The position numbers were made by a program, and so were the translations under genes. Positions 32,067-38,923 of a stretch of 38,923 bases of DNA are shown here, one piece after another (positions within the stretch are counted from its first letter, which is position 1; every line of letters starts with the position of its first letter). The notes beneath the pieces are model-generated. The model made no database searches. It was given only the letters and a program-made list of their open reading frames with translations, and was not told the DNA's origin. This DNA comes from Williamsia sp. (GTDB taxonomy: Bacteria > Bacteroidota > Bacteroidia > Chitinophagales > Chitinophagaceae): the NCBI GenBank assembly GCA_015069695.1, contig JADCRZ010000051.1, forward strand, positions 1 to 38,923. The letters run 5' to 3'.

Positions 32067-33251
32067 TTAGGATTGATATTCCACAACCAGGGCAGAAGCG
32101 CCCCCACCCCCATTGCAGATGCCTGCTGCCCCATACCTGGCTCCGTTTTGTTTCAGGACAGAAATTAGGGTAACCACGATCCGGGCGCCGCTGCATCCGA
32201 GCGGATGTCCTAAACTGACCGCGCCACCATAAACATTGACGCGGGCCGGATCGATTTGAAGCAGCTGGGTGTTGACGATGCCCACTACGCTGAATGCTTC
32301 ATTCAGCTCAAAGTAGCCGATGTCTTCCATGCGCAGACCGGCTTTTTGTACTGCCTTCGGAACGGCCAGCGAAGGAGAAGTGGTAAACCATTCGGGCGCC
32401 TGCTCAGCATCTGCATACCCCCTGATAATGGCCAGGGGTTTGATGCCGAGTGAAGCTGCTGTTTCGGTGCTGGCCAGCACAAGGGCAGCAGCACCATCGT
32501 TGATGGTAGAAGCATTGGCAGCAGTAACAGTTCCATCGGGCGTAAAGGCAGGCTTTAAGCCAGCGATCTTATCAAACCGTACGTTCTTGTATTCTTCATC
32601 GGTTGAAAAGCGGATGGATTCGCCCTTTTTCTGCGGAATATCAACAGGGATCACTTCATCCGCAAACTTGTTTTCCTGCCACGCAGCAGCACTTCGCTTG
32701 TAGCTCTCGATCGCATACGCATCCTGTGCTTCCCGGCTGATCTTGTACTCGCTTGCACAGAGATCGGCGGCGCAGCCCATTGCATAATCCTTGTACACAT
32801 CGGTCAGTCCGTCCTTGTGCAACCCATCAACGGCTTGCGTGTTGCCGTATTTATTTCCCCATCGCAGTCCGGGCAGGTAAAAGGGTGTGTTGCTCATGCT
32901 TTCCATGCCACCCGCCACCACAATCTCGTTGTCGCCCAGCAGGATGCTTTGTGCTCCCTGCATAATAGCTTTCATACCGCTCGCACATACTTTGTTAACG
33001 GTTGTGCAGGGAATGGTATCGGGCAAACCGGCCAGCCTAGCTGCCTGGCGGGCAGGTGCCTGTCCGAGATTGGCCTGCAGCACACATCCCATCAGCACCT
33101 CATCTACCTGGGATGGCTGTATACCAGCCCTTTGCACCGCCTCCTGGATGGCAGTGGCTCCCAGGCGGGTGGCAGCCAAGGAGGCCAGCGAACCACCAAA
33201 GCTCCCGATGGGCGTACGCACAGCAGCGAGAATGCAGACTTCTTTTTTCAT
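32067..33251 (-). CDS. Acetyl-CoA C-acetyltransferase (thiolase)
   Basis: The 394-residue enzyme shows the thiolase active site: C89 in NKVCASGMKA, ELNEAFSVV, GHPLGCSGARI and CNGGGGASALVV. It should condense two acetyl-CoA to acetoacetyl-CoA or cleave 3-ketoacyl-CoA. The family is atoB/phaA-like; the direction in vivo is unknown. It forms a pair with the downstream GNAT gene. An acyl-CoA dehydrogenase lies far off at 7041-8183, so the fatty-acid oxidation genes are not clustered here. Confidence 0.95.
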   Translation of the reverse strand: MKKEVCILAAVRTPIGSFGGSLASLAATRLGATAIQEAVQRAGIQPSQVDEVLMGCVLQANLGQAPARQAARLAGLPDTIPCTTVNKVCASGMKAIMQGAQSILLGDNEIVVAGGMESMSNTPFYLPGLRWGNKYGNTQAVDGLHKDGLTDVYKDYAMGCAADLCASEYKISREAQDAYAIESYKRSAAAWQENKFADEVIPVDIPQKKGESIRFSTDEEYKNVRFDKIAGLKPAFTPDGTVTAANASTINDGAAALVLASTETAASLGIKPLAIIRGYADAEQAPEWFTTSPSLAVPKAVQKAGLRMEDIGYFELNEAFSVVGIVNTQLLQIDPARVNVYGGAVSLGHPLGCSGARIVVTLISVLKQNGARYGAAGICNGGGGASALVVEYQS

Positions 33252-33258
33252 CGTGATG

Positions 33259-33266
33259 CAAAGATA
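33259..33266 (-). promoter_or_regulatory. Possible -7 promoter element of the thiolase gene
   Basis: On the minus strand TATCTTTG matches TAnnTTTG only 7 bases before the ATG. If used, the transcript would be nearly leaderless. No strong -33 box is visible. Confidence 0.35.
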
Positions 33267-33291
33267 TTATATGAACAGCTGTTAGCCTCCC

Positions 33292-33951
33292 TTATCTTAT
33301 ACTGTAAACAAGCCGCAAGCCGGCTGGAAAGCTGGAGAGCACAACGGTGCCGCTATGCCCGTTGATGTCGAAAGACCGCCAGGTGGCATTGTAACAGGCG
33401 TTTTCTTCGCCCGCCACATCCTGGTGGCGAACGCGCAAGCCCAGGCCCAGCCATCCTTCCAGCCCAAACCGCTTGTTGCTCGACAAAGCAGTTTGGAAAC
33501 CCATCTGCAGGTTAAAACCCATCACTTCCTTTCTGTATACAAAATTTTTGTACTGCTCGTATGTAGGCACGCCATCCACACAGTCCATGCCCAGCCAGTC
33601 GCGCTGGTGGTAATTGACCCGCTTGTAAAACAGGACTGCCTCAAAGAAGCCGCTATGGTGGAAAGAAGCAGGATAAAACCTGATCGCCGGTTTTACCATG
33701 TAACCGCCGGTGCGCCTTGTATTTGAAAAATAAGATGAATGCTCTATATAAGCCAGGTCGGCGGTTACAGACCAGCTGGGGTGAAAAGGAAATTCCCCGC
33801 CTACGGAAATATTGTTGTCGATCGGGTCAGCCAGTCCAACAAAGTTGAAGCGCAGGCCAGCTTTGTAGTGCCTGGTTATCGGAGGAGTTGACTGTGCCCT
33901 TGCTGCCTGGCAAAGCCAGGAGCACAAAAGCAGGAGCGCTACAATTCTCAT
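33292..33951 (-). CDS. Secreted protein, probable outer-membrane beta-barrel
   Basis: The 219-residue product has a signal peptide (MRIVALLLLCSWLCQAARAQ) followed by alternating amphipathic strands, such as YKAGLRFNFVGLAD, WSVTADLAYIEHSSYF and GLEGWLGLGLRVR. It ends in an aromatic/basic segment (AGLRLVYSIR), as expected for a small outer-membrane barrel. I do not recognise a named family. It overlaps the upstream lipoprotein gene by 4 bases (ATGA), so it is translationally coupled and probably belongs to the same operon. Confidence 0.75.
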   Translation of the reverse strand: MRIVALLLLCSWLCQAARAQSTPPITRHYKAGLRFNFVGLADPIDNNISVGGEFPFHPSWSVTADLAYIEHSSYFSNTRRTGGYMVKPAIRFYPASFHHSGFFEAVLFYKRVNYHQRDWLGMDCVDGVPTYEQYKNFVYRKEVMGFNLQMGFQTALSSNKRFGLEGWLGLGLRVRHQDVAGEENACYNATWRSFDINGHSGTVVLSSFPAGLRLVYSIR

Positions 33952-34691
33952 ATGATTTTTGACAGCAGGACAGGATTTTGGTTATCGGTTATATCGTATA
34001 CGATCATGCCGTCCGTTACCCAGCAGATCAACACATCGCCAAAGGGAATTACATCTACATAGGAAGCGCCGGACAGGCTCTTCAGCAATTTTGGCTGGTA
34101 TGCCTTGCTGATGTCAAACACCAGCAGCCCGCTCTTATCGCATACATACAGCACATCTCCCGCATATCCCAGACCGTAAGGTTCACTTACGAAGTAAGAG
34201 CCTTTCTGAACCGGGTTGTAAACATCTTTGATATCATAACAGGCAAGTATGCTCTGGGTACCGCCACACGGGCCATTGGTGCGCAGGGTAGCAAAGGCCA
34301 CGGTATCCTTGGCCACCACCGGATCGCAGCGCCAGCGGATCAGGGGCGACACAGCTTCGCTGAGCTTTTGCGGTTTGGCGGGGTCGGCCACTGAATAAAC
34401 ATACACCACGCTGGAAGAACCGATGAACAATTTGTCTTTGAACGGAAAAATTGTTTCGATGCTGATACCTACGTCGATCGTGTTCTTCAGCACCGGGTCA
34501 CCGGCATTGGTTACATCAAATACTTTCAACTGCCGGTCATCTACCGTATACAGGTAAGTGCCCAGCAGGGTAAACCTTGCGAGTGAGCCACCCGTGCCGG
34601 AGGGCGTGCCTACCAGGGCTGAGCCCGCATCTTTGGAACATTGCCAGAAAAAGGCACATCCAAGAAAAAAGAGGATCGATAATTTTTTCAT
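33948..34691 (-). CDS. LVIVD-repeat lipoprotein
   Basis: The 247-residue product has a lipoprotein signal (FFWQC, lipid-modified cysteine near residue 18). Its repeats resemble the LVIVD type, with blocks such as LKVFDVTNAGDPVLKNTID, VYSVADPAKPQKLSE, CYDIKDVYNPVQKG, VFDISKAYQPKLL and YDITDNQNPVLL. These repeats form beta-propellers on the cell surface in Bacteroidota. The function is unknown. I chose the ATG at 34691; the frame extends to 34760 without a signal-like start. It follows a similar lipoprotein gene by 26 bases. Confidence 0.85.
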   Translation of the reverse strand: MKKLSILFFLGCAFFWQCSKDAGSALVGTPSGTGGSLARFTLLGTYLYTVDDRQLKVFDVTNAGDPVLKNTIDVGISIETIFPFKDKLFIGSSSVVYVYSVADPAKPQKLSEAVSPLIRWRCDPVVAKDTVAFATLRTNGPCGGTQSILACYDIKDVYNPVQKGSYFVSEPYGLGYAGDVLYVCDKSGLLVFDISKAYQPKLLKSLSGASYVDVIPFGDVLICWVTDGMIVYDITDNQNPVLLSKII

Positions 34692-34717
34692 GAAACTTGT
34701 TTTAAGGTAGAAAGGGA

Positions 34718-35248
34718 TTATCTGCGGCAGGCAGCTCCTGTCACTGGTTTCAATTCCCATTTTACAACGACTCCTTTGGCAGGATCAGGACATTGAAAAA
34801 AAGCATTGGAGACCGGTGGAAATTTCTGGTCGATGACCGGGAAAACTTTTTCAATCCTTTTTACTACGCGGGGCGATTGAATATTGCTGATGTCGATCAC
34901 AACCAGGTCGTTGAGGTTGTTGGTATACAAAAAATTTCCCCTGATGGCAATCTCGGTGCTGTAAGGCACTTTCAGAAAAGCCAGCTTGACAGGATGTTTT
35001 TTATCCGTGTTGTTGATGACATGAAATCCCTGCTGCACATCATTCTGAAACAGGTAATTGCCAAATGCGTAGATCTTTCCGGCCTGCTGTGTAGCTTTTG
35101 CTGTTTGTATACCGATCTGCTGTACGTCTGCCACCGGCATGTATTGGGGCACCCAGGCATGGACCGGGGAGGCTGACGGATCCTGGTTATCTTCATAACA
35201 GGATGAGAGCGAAAGAAGAACAAGGAACAGGCAGGCAAGGGTTCTCAT
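34718..35248 (-). CDS. LVIVD-type lipoprotein, shorter paralogue
   Basis: The 176-residue product has a lipobox (LSLSSC, cysteine near residue 17) and fewer repeat blocks (GFHVINNTDKKHPVKLAFL, LVVIDISNIQSPRVVKRI). It is a truncated relative of the next gene, which has about five blocks, and may pair with it on the surface. I chose the ATG at 35248; the upstream frame from 35341 is not signal-like. It is the first gene of a three-gene set ending with the barrel-like protein. Confidence 0.8.
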   Translation of the reverse strand: MRTLACLFLVLLSLSSCYEDNQDPSASPVHAWVPQYMPVADVQQIGIQTAKATQQAGKIYAFGNYLFQNDVQQGFHVINNTDKKHPVKLAFLKVPYSTEIAIRGNFLYTNNLNDLVVIDISNIQSPRVVKRIEKVFPVIDQKFPPVSNAFFQCPDPAKGVVVKWELKPVTGAACRR

Positions 35249-35320
35249 ACAACAAGGTTTGGCTATTATGACAAAAGAGATGTCCACATTGACGCATCGC
35301 CTGGCAACTTTTTTAAAAGA

Positions 35321-35351
35321 AAAAACCTTTCTGCGGGGCAAAAAGGTTTTT
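35321..35351 (-). terminator. Bidirectional terminator between the lipoprotein set and the next gene
   Basis: AAAAACCTTT (35321-35330) and AAAGGTTTTT (35342-35351) form a perfect 10-bp stem with an 11-base loop. On the minus strand it ends the 35374-35961 transcript. Confidence 0.8.
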
Positions 35352-35373
35352 ATGAGCCTATAGTTAATAGGGA

Positions 35374-35961
35374 TTATTCTTCGGGAGACAGCTCGTTCTT
35401 TTCAGTGGTAGAGCCGGAAAAAATCCTTTCAATAAAATGCATGGAGTTGGACATAGGACCTTCCATTTTATTGGTGCGGTCATCAAGTGTATTGTCGTTC
35501 ACCAGGTATCCCAGTTGTAATTCGGCGGGCAGATAAACCAGGATGTTTTTACGCTGTTGCGTGATATAATCTTTTACCTGTGCAAAACCCGATCCTGCAA
35601 TCAGGTGCTGTTTGATGATCTTGATGGCTTCTGCTCCGATGGATTCCATCGTTTGTGTAGTTTCATCAAGGGATGTATGGCCATATGAAGCTACCTTCTG
35701 AATAGTTTCTTCCTTTTTCTCATCATAAAAAATATTCAACCAATCAGACGTGCGCTGGCCATGTAAGATTTCATTGGCCCCTTGTTCTGTGCTGCCGTAT
35801 CTGTACAAACCCAGCAGTACCGCGGGAATAGCTGCCTGCGCCAGTGTTTTGGCTTCCGGCCTGTTCTCTCCGTGTTTTACCTCCTGTGTGTTGGGATCTA
35901 TCTTGTGTAAGGGAGGAAACCCCAGGTTCTTTTGGATCTGTTCAACAATGTTTTCTGCCAT
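35374..35961 (-). CDS. Conserved protein of unknown function
   Basis: The 195-residue product begins MAENIVEQIQKNLGFPPLHK and contains a hydrophobic segment (AAIPAVLLGLYRYG, 43-56) and mostly helical sequence. I recall similar Bacteroidota proteins of unknown role but cannot name the family. There is no signal peptide, so it may be cytoplasmic or membrane-associated. It has its own terminator. Upstream, 35962-36180 holds no gene and presumably the two divergent promoters. Confidence 0.75.
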   Translation of the reverse strand: MAENIVEQIQKNLGFPPLHKIDPNTQEVKHGENRPEAKTLAQAAIPAVLLGLYRYGSTEQGANEILHGQRTSDWLNIFYDEKKEETIQKVASYGHTSLDETTQTMESIGAEAIKIIKQHLIAGSGFAQVKDYITQQRKNILVYLPAELQLGYLVNDNTLDDRTNKMEGPMSNSMHFIERIFSGSTTEKNELSPEE

Positions 35962-36180
35962 AACAATTTTTTAATGGGTAACAAACTTTGATCAGCGTTT
36001 GAGCCTGAAAAGTTAGCACATTTATTTGAAAAGCAGCAGCAAATGCTTTTGATAAATCCAAGTTATTTTTGCCTGCAACATCAGCATCATTAAGCCTTTG
36101 GCCTATATTTACCCCTACCGGTGTACAAACCAGATTGGCTTAACAGGCCCCAACCAGACAAGTTAGAAAAATCTGCTGCT

Positions 36181-37215
36181 ATGAAATTTTTGTTCAGCTG
36201 CTTAACTACAATAACAGGTTTCTATCTCTTCCTTTCTTCCCAGTCTCTTTATGCGCAAAAAATTGACCTGCTTTCTTCCGGTACCAAAACATCTGTCCGT
36301 GGTTTGAGTGTGGTAAATGACAAGGTTATATGGGTCAGCGGCAGCAATGGCATGGTAGGTAAATCGGTGGACAGCGGGCGGACCTGGAAATGGATCCTGG
36401 TAAAAGGCTTTGAAAAGCGGGATTTCCGCGACATTGAAGCGCAGGATGCAGCTACGGCCATCATCATAGCGATAGGAGAACCTGCCTGCATCCTGAAAAC
36501 CCACAATGGAGGCGAAACCTGGAAGCTGGTATATGAAAATAAAACGCCTGGCATGTTTCTCGACGCCATGGAGTTCTGGAACGACCAAAGCGGGATCGTA
36601 ATAGGCGACCCCATCAACGGAAGATTTTTTATTGCCCGCACCTTCGATGAAGGCGATACCTGGCACGAGCTGTCTCCTGAAAGGCTGCCGGCAGCAGACA
36701 GCGGGGAAGCCTGCTTTGCTTCCAGCGGCACCAATATCAGAAAGCTAGACCGGTCGGAAGCTTGCTTTGTGACAGGCGGCAAGCGCTCGCGCCTGATGAC
36801 AAAAGGGAAAGCCATTGAGCTTCCCCTCGTGCAGGGCGGTGAAAGCACCGGGGCCAACTCTGTTGCCGTGCGCGATGATAAAAAGCTCAAGAACAGCGAG
36901 TACCTGGTTGTAGTAGGCGGCGATTTTAAAAAGGATACGGTCGCTGCGCTTAACTGCGCCATTACCAAAAACGGGGGCAAAACCTGGTTAACGCCTGCCA
37001 GTCCGCCCCATGGCTACCGTTCCTGTGTTGAGTTTGTAACACACGACCAGCTTATCTGCTGCGGCACTTCGGGTGTGGACCTGTCGGACGACGGCGGCAT
37101 GGTGTGGCGGTTGATTTCGGGGGAAGGGTTTCATGTGTGCCGCAAAGCAAAAAACGGAAAAGCGGTTTTTCTGGCGGGGGCAAACGGAAAGATAGGAAGG
37201 TTATCTTTGAAGTAA
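36181..37215 (+). CDS. Secreted Ycf48/BNR-type beta-propeller protein
   Basis: The 344-residue product has a signal peptide (cut near SLYAQ, residue 25) and repeats of the BNR/Asp-box type: SVDSGRTWKW, THNGGETWKLV, TFDEGDTWHEL, TKNGGKTWLTP and DDGGMVWRLI. This is the propeller fold of Ycf48, also found in Bacteroidota sialidase-like and oxidoreductase-like proteins. It is probably extracellular or periplasmic; whether it is catalytic is unknown, as no sialidase active site is evident. I chose the ATG at 36181; the frame from 36121 adds 20 residues without a signal. A TATTTTTG element at 36064-36071 is a possible promoter. Confidence 0.88.
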   Translation: MKFLFSCLTTITGFYLFLSSQSLYAQKIDLLSSGTKTSVRGLSVVNDKVIWVSGSNGMVGKSVDSGRTWKWILVKGFEKRDFRDIEAQDAATAIIIAIGEPACILKTHNGGETWKLVYENKTPGMFLDAMEFWNDQSGIVIGDPINGRFFIARTFDEGDTWHELSPERLPAADSGEACFASSGTNIRKLDRSEACFVTGGKRSRLMTKGKAIELPLVQGGESTGANSVAVRDDKKLKNSEYLVVVGGDFKKDTVAALNCAITKNGGKTWLTPASPPHGYRSCVEFVTHDQLICCGTSGVDLSDDGGMVWRLISGEGFHVCRKAKNGKAVFLAGANGKIGRLSLK

Positions 37216-37320
37216 ATTTCTGTATGGCAGGAAAATAAGACCTGGGCCGTTTACAATAATAAACAAACATTCAACGTCTTACACCGTTTACAGATTTACC
37301 CTTATTCAATTTACTGCTGC

Positions 37321-38412
37321 ATGGAATGGCTCTCAATTCTTCGCTGTCCTATAACGAAAACCAGCCTGGTGCCAATGGAACCAGCGGAGATCGTTGAGCT
37401 GAAAAGCAAAATAGCTACGGGCGGCGAGTTCTATGCCAATATCCAGCAATTGGGCGGTCCCGTAGAAAGCGGCCTGAAAGGCAGCAACAATGAATATGCC
37501 TATCCGGTGGTGAACGGCATCCTGCTGATGCTCAAAGACGTTGCCATCCCCTGGCAGAGCACACTGCCCGTATCTGGTTTGCTGGATACAAACAAACAAT
37601 GGGTCAGGGATTTTTACGACCAGAAAGGATGGCTGGCAGACCATGATGGAAATTACAACGACGCTGTGATCTATGAAGACCTGCGCGCGGTATCTGCCGA
37701 CTACATCAAAAAATGCCACGTGCGGGTAGGCCGCTATATACATCCCCAGGGCAAATACCTGCTTGATGCCGCTTCAGGCTCTATCCAATACCCCGAGTAC
37801 CTGGCTTATTCCAGGAACTACGAATATCATATCTGTGCAGACTTTTCCTTTCAGGCCCTCACCGAAGCAAAAAAAAAGCTGGGCGCAAAAGGCATCTATA
37901 TCCTGTGCGACATCACGCAGCTGCCTATCAAAAAAAATACGGTAGACAGCTTTATTTCACTGCATACCATCTATCACATCCCCAAAGACCAGCAGGCCAA
38001 GGCCATCCGTGAGCTGTACCGCGTGCTCCGTCCCGGCGGCAAGGGCGTGGTTGTATACGACTGGTTCAAGCATTCACCCTGGATGAACACCTGGCTGTTT
38101 CCATTCCGGGCCTTTGTCTTTGCCAAAAACAGGGTGCTGCGCACTGTAAGAAAACTCACTTCCACCAAATTAGGCGCGGGCAGGTTGTACTTCTATGCCC
38201 ATACGCTTGAGTACTTCCGAAAAACGCTTCCTCCCTTCCAGCTTCGTGTATGGCGCTCCGTGAGCGTGCCCTTTCTGCGCTACTATATCCACCCCTGGCT
38301 TTTCGGCAAACAAATCCTGGACAAGGTATACGAAAAGGAAGAACAATCCCCCGAAGAATGCGGCCGAAAGGGCGAATATCCCATGCTGGTTTTTGAGAAG
38401 GAAGACCCCTGA
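37321..38412 (+). CDS. SAM-dependent methyltransferase with Trm112-like N-terminus
   Basis: The 363-residue product has an N-terminal Trm112-like segment (LRCPITKTSLVPM and YPVVNGILLMLKD) and a class I methyltransferase domain. Visible methyltransferase pieces are YLLDAASGSIQYPEYL (motif I), DITQLPIKKNTVDSFISLH (motif IV) and RVLRPGGKGVVVYDWF. The substrate is unknown; related proteins modify small molecules or glycolipids. Its stop codon lies at the edge of the inverted repeat copy at 38413-38444, which may act as its terminator. Confidence 0.88.
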   Translation: MEWLSILRCPITKTSLVPMEPAEIVELKSKIATGGEFYANIQQLGGPVESGLKGSNNEYAYPVVNGILLMLKDVAIPWQSTLPVSGLLDTNKQWVRDFYDQKGWLADHDGNYNDAVIYEDLRAVSADYIKKCHVRVGRYIHPQGKYLLDAASGSIQYPEYLAYSRNYEYHICADFSFQALTEAKKKLGAKGIYILCDITQLPIKKNTVDSFISLHTIYHIPKDQQAKAIRELYRVLRPGGKGVVVYDWFKHSPWMNTWLFPFRAFVFAKNRVLRTVRKLTSTKLGAGRLYFYAHTLEYFRKTLPPFQLRVWRSVSVPFLRYYIHPWLFGKQILDKVYEKEEQSPEECGRKGEYPMLVFEKEDP

Positions 38413-38444
38413 CTTCTTTTTGCCTTGACGAAAAAGAAGCAAAG
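38413..38444 (-). repeat. Inverted, shortened copy of the left-end repeat
   Basis: The reverse complement matches bases 11-42 of the left-end repeat except for one indel and one or two substitutions. It keeps a 9-bp hairpin (CTTCTTTTT/AAAAAGAAG) but lacks the upstream seven-base strand that pairs with the loop in copies 1 and 2. It lies at the end of the methyltransferase gene. Confidence 0.8.
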
Positions 38445-38732
38445 CTGTTTAAAAGGGGCTAAAATTACTGCACTGCGCTACAACGAACAGGCTATGTCGT
38501 CCATGCGGAAAGATGTGTTTCAGCCGTTGCATGAAGAAATTGTCTGTTTTGAACTGGGATTTTAGAAAGAAGGTGATTGCGCACTATACTGAAAGCCTTG
38601 CTGGCGGCGGGCTTCATGCATGTTCTGTCTTTAACCCACCCCTGCTACTCCCGGGAGGCGATACGTCTTTGGCACGCTGCTTTCGATGGCTCTGCCTGTA
38701 TTCTCTTACCCTCTTTCCGGTCGTCTTTTTGT
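38445..38732. other. Gene-free stretch
   Basis: I see no credible gene, RNA or regulatory element in these 288 bases. Short open frames here run into the repeats on the right and have no recognisable protein features. Confidence 0.6.
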
Positions 38733-38770
38733 CTTGAACCAGGATTACACGGATTAAGGGATTACAGGAT
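38733..38770. repeat. Single arm related to elements A and B
   Basis: The sequence begins TTGAACCAGGATTACACGG after CT and aligns to the arm of element B with scattered changes (both read on to GGATTAAG and GGATT). No matching second arm is seen before the window end, so it is a degenerate or solo copy. Confidence 0.6.
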
Positions 38771-38809
38771 TTTTGGGGTGCGGGTGCATGAGATTACTTC
38801 ATTTTTCTT

Positions 38810-38923
38810 TGTCATTCCGCCGGGGCGCTACTTGCTGTTGCACTGGCAGTAAGCTTACGCGCCCCGTGCGGAATCTCTGCGGAGCAGGGTGCTGCGATGA
38901 TCTGCCAGCATCTTACGAAACAG
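38810..38923. repeat. MITE-like structured repeat, copy 2 (cut by window end)
   Basis: This is the same family and orientation as 30196-30309, 98 of 114 positions identical with no gaps. The first hairpin's arms are unchanged. The second hairpin would lie beyond the window. Confidence 0.9.

Noticed and set aside
38513-38852. Two overlapping plus-strand frames near the right end
   Set aside because: They lack recognisable features; one runs through both the solo arm and the MITE-like repeat.

Overview
The window looks like core chromosome of a Bacteroidota bacterium, most likely of the Chitinophagaceae or a near relative. This is inferred from gene content and style. It carries a PorX-type response regulator with a PglZ domain, a YpdA-type bacillithiol-disulfide reductase, the order trigger factor - clpP - clpP - clpX, ribonuclease Y with ZapA nearby, and TAnnTTTG-like -7 promoter elements. 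Shine-Dalgarno sequences are mostly absent. No phage, insertion sequence, CRISPR array or restriction system is visible. Most genes are housekeeping.

Layout. 1-118: two tandem structured repeats. 119-2825 (+): lpxH, a secreted unknown, an MscS channel. 2850-4408 (-): M23 peptidase and a MerR-like regulator. 4459-4604: a long inverted repeat (element A). 4711-8183 (+): secreted double-PDZ protein, membrane helix-hairpin-helix protein, acyl-CoA dehydrogenase. 8238-13786 (-): a 58-residue small protein, clpX, two clpP paralogues, trigger factor, universal stress protein. 13988-14624: secreted coiled-coil protein, element B (same family as A), tRNA-Leu(UAG). 14741-18850 (+): RelA/SpoT, purA, an acidic disordered protein. 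18856-23947 (-): lytic transglycosylase, gatA, tatA, rplS, rny. 24180-25073 (+): methionine-rich secreted protein. 25088-27693 (-): zapA, a ZapB-like coiled coil, a small conserved gene, porX. 27825-31520 (+): HD phosphohydrolase, lpxD, a MITE-like element, ypdA. 31529-35961 (-): GNAT, thiolase, a barrel-like protein with two LVIVD-type lipoproteins, an unknown. 36181-38412 (+): Ycf48-like propeller and a methyltransferase. 38413-38923: gene-free and made largely of repeats.

Functional themes are protein quality control (trigger factor, two ClpP, ClpX), stringent response and purine synthesis, envelope biogenesis (LpxH, LpxD, M23, transglycosylase, TatA), RNA turnover and cell division (Rny, ZapA, ZapB-like), T9SS regulation (PorX) and thiol redox (YpdA).

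The most unusual signal is in the intergenic DNA, which holds at least three families of dispersed structured repeats. In two of them, differences between copies fall as compensating pairs or avoid the stems. The tandem repeats at 1-101 differ at only four positions, and these form two complementary pairs supporting a pseudoknot-like fold. I saw no clearly new multi-gene defence or biosynthetic system.
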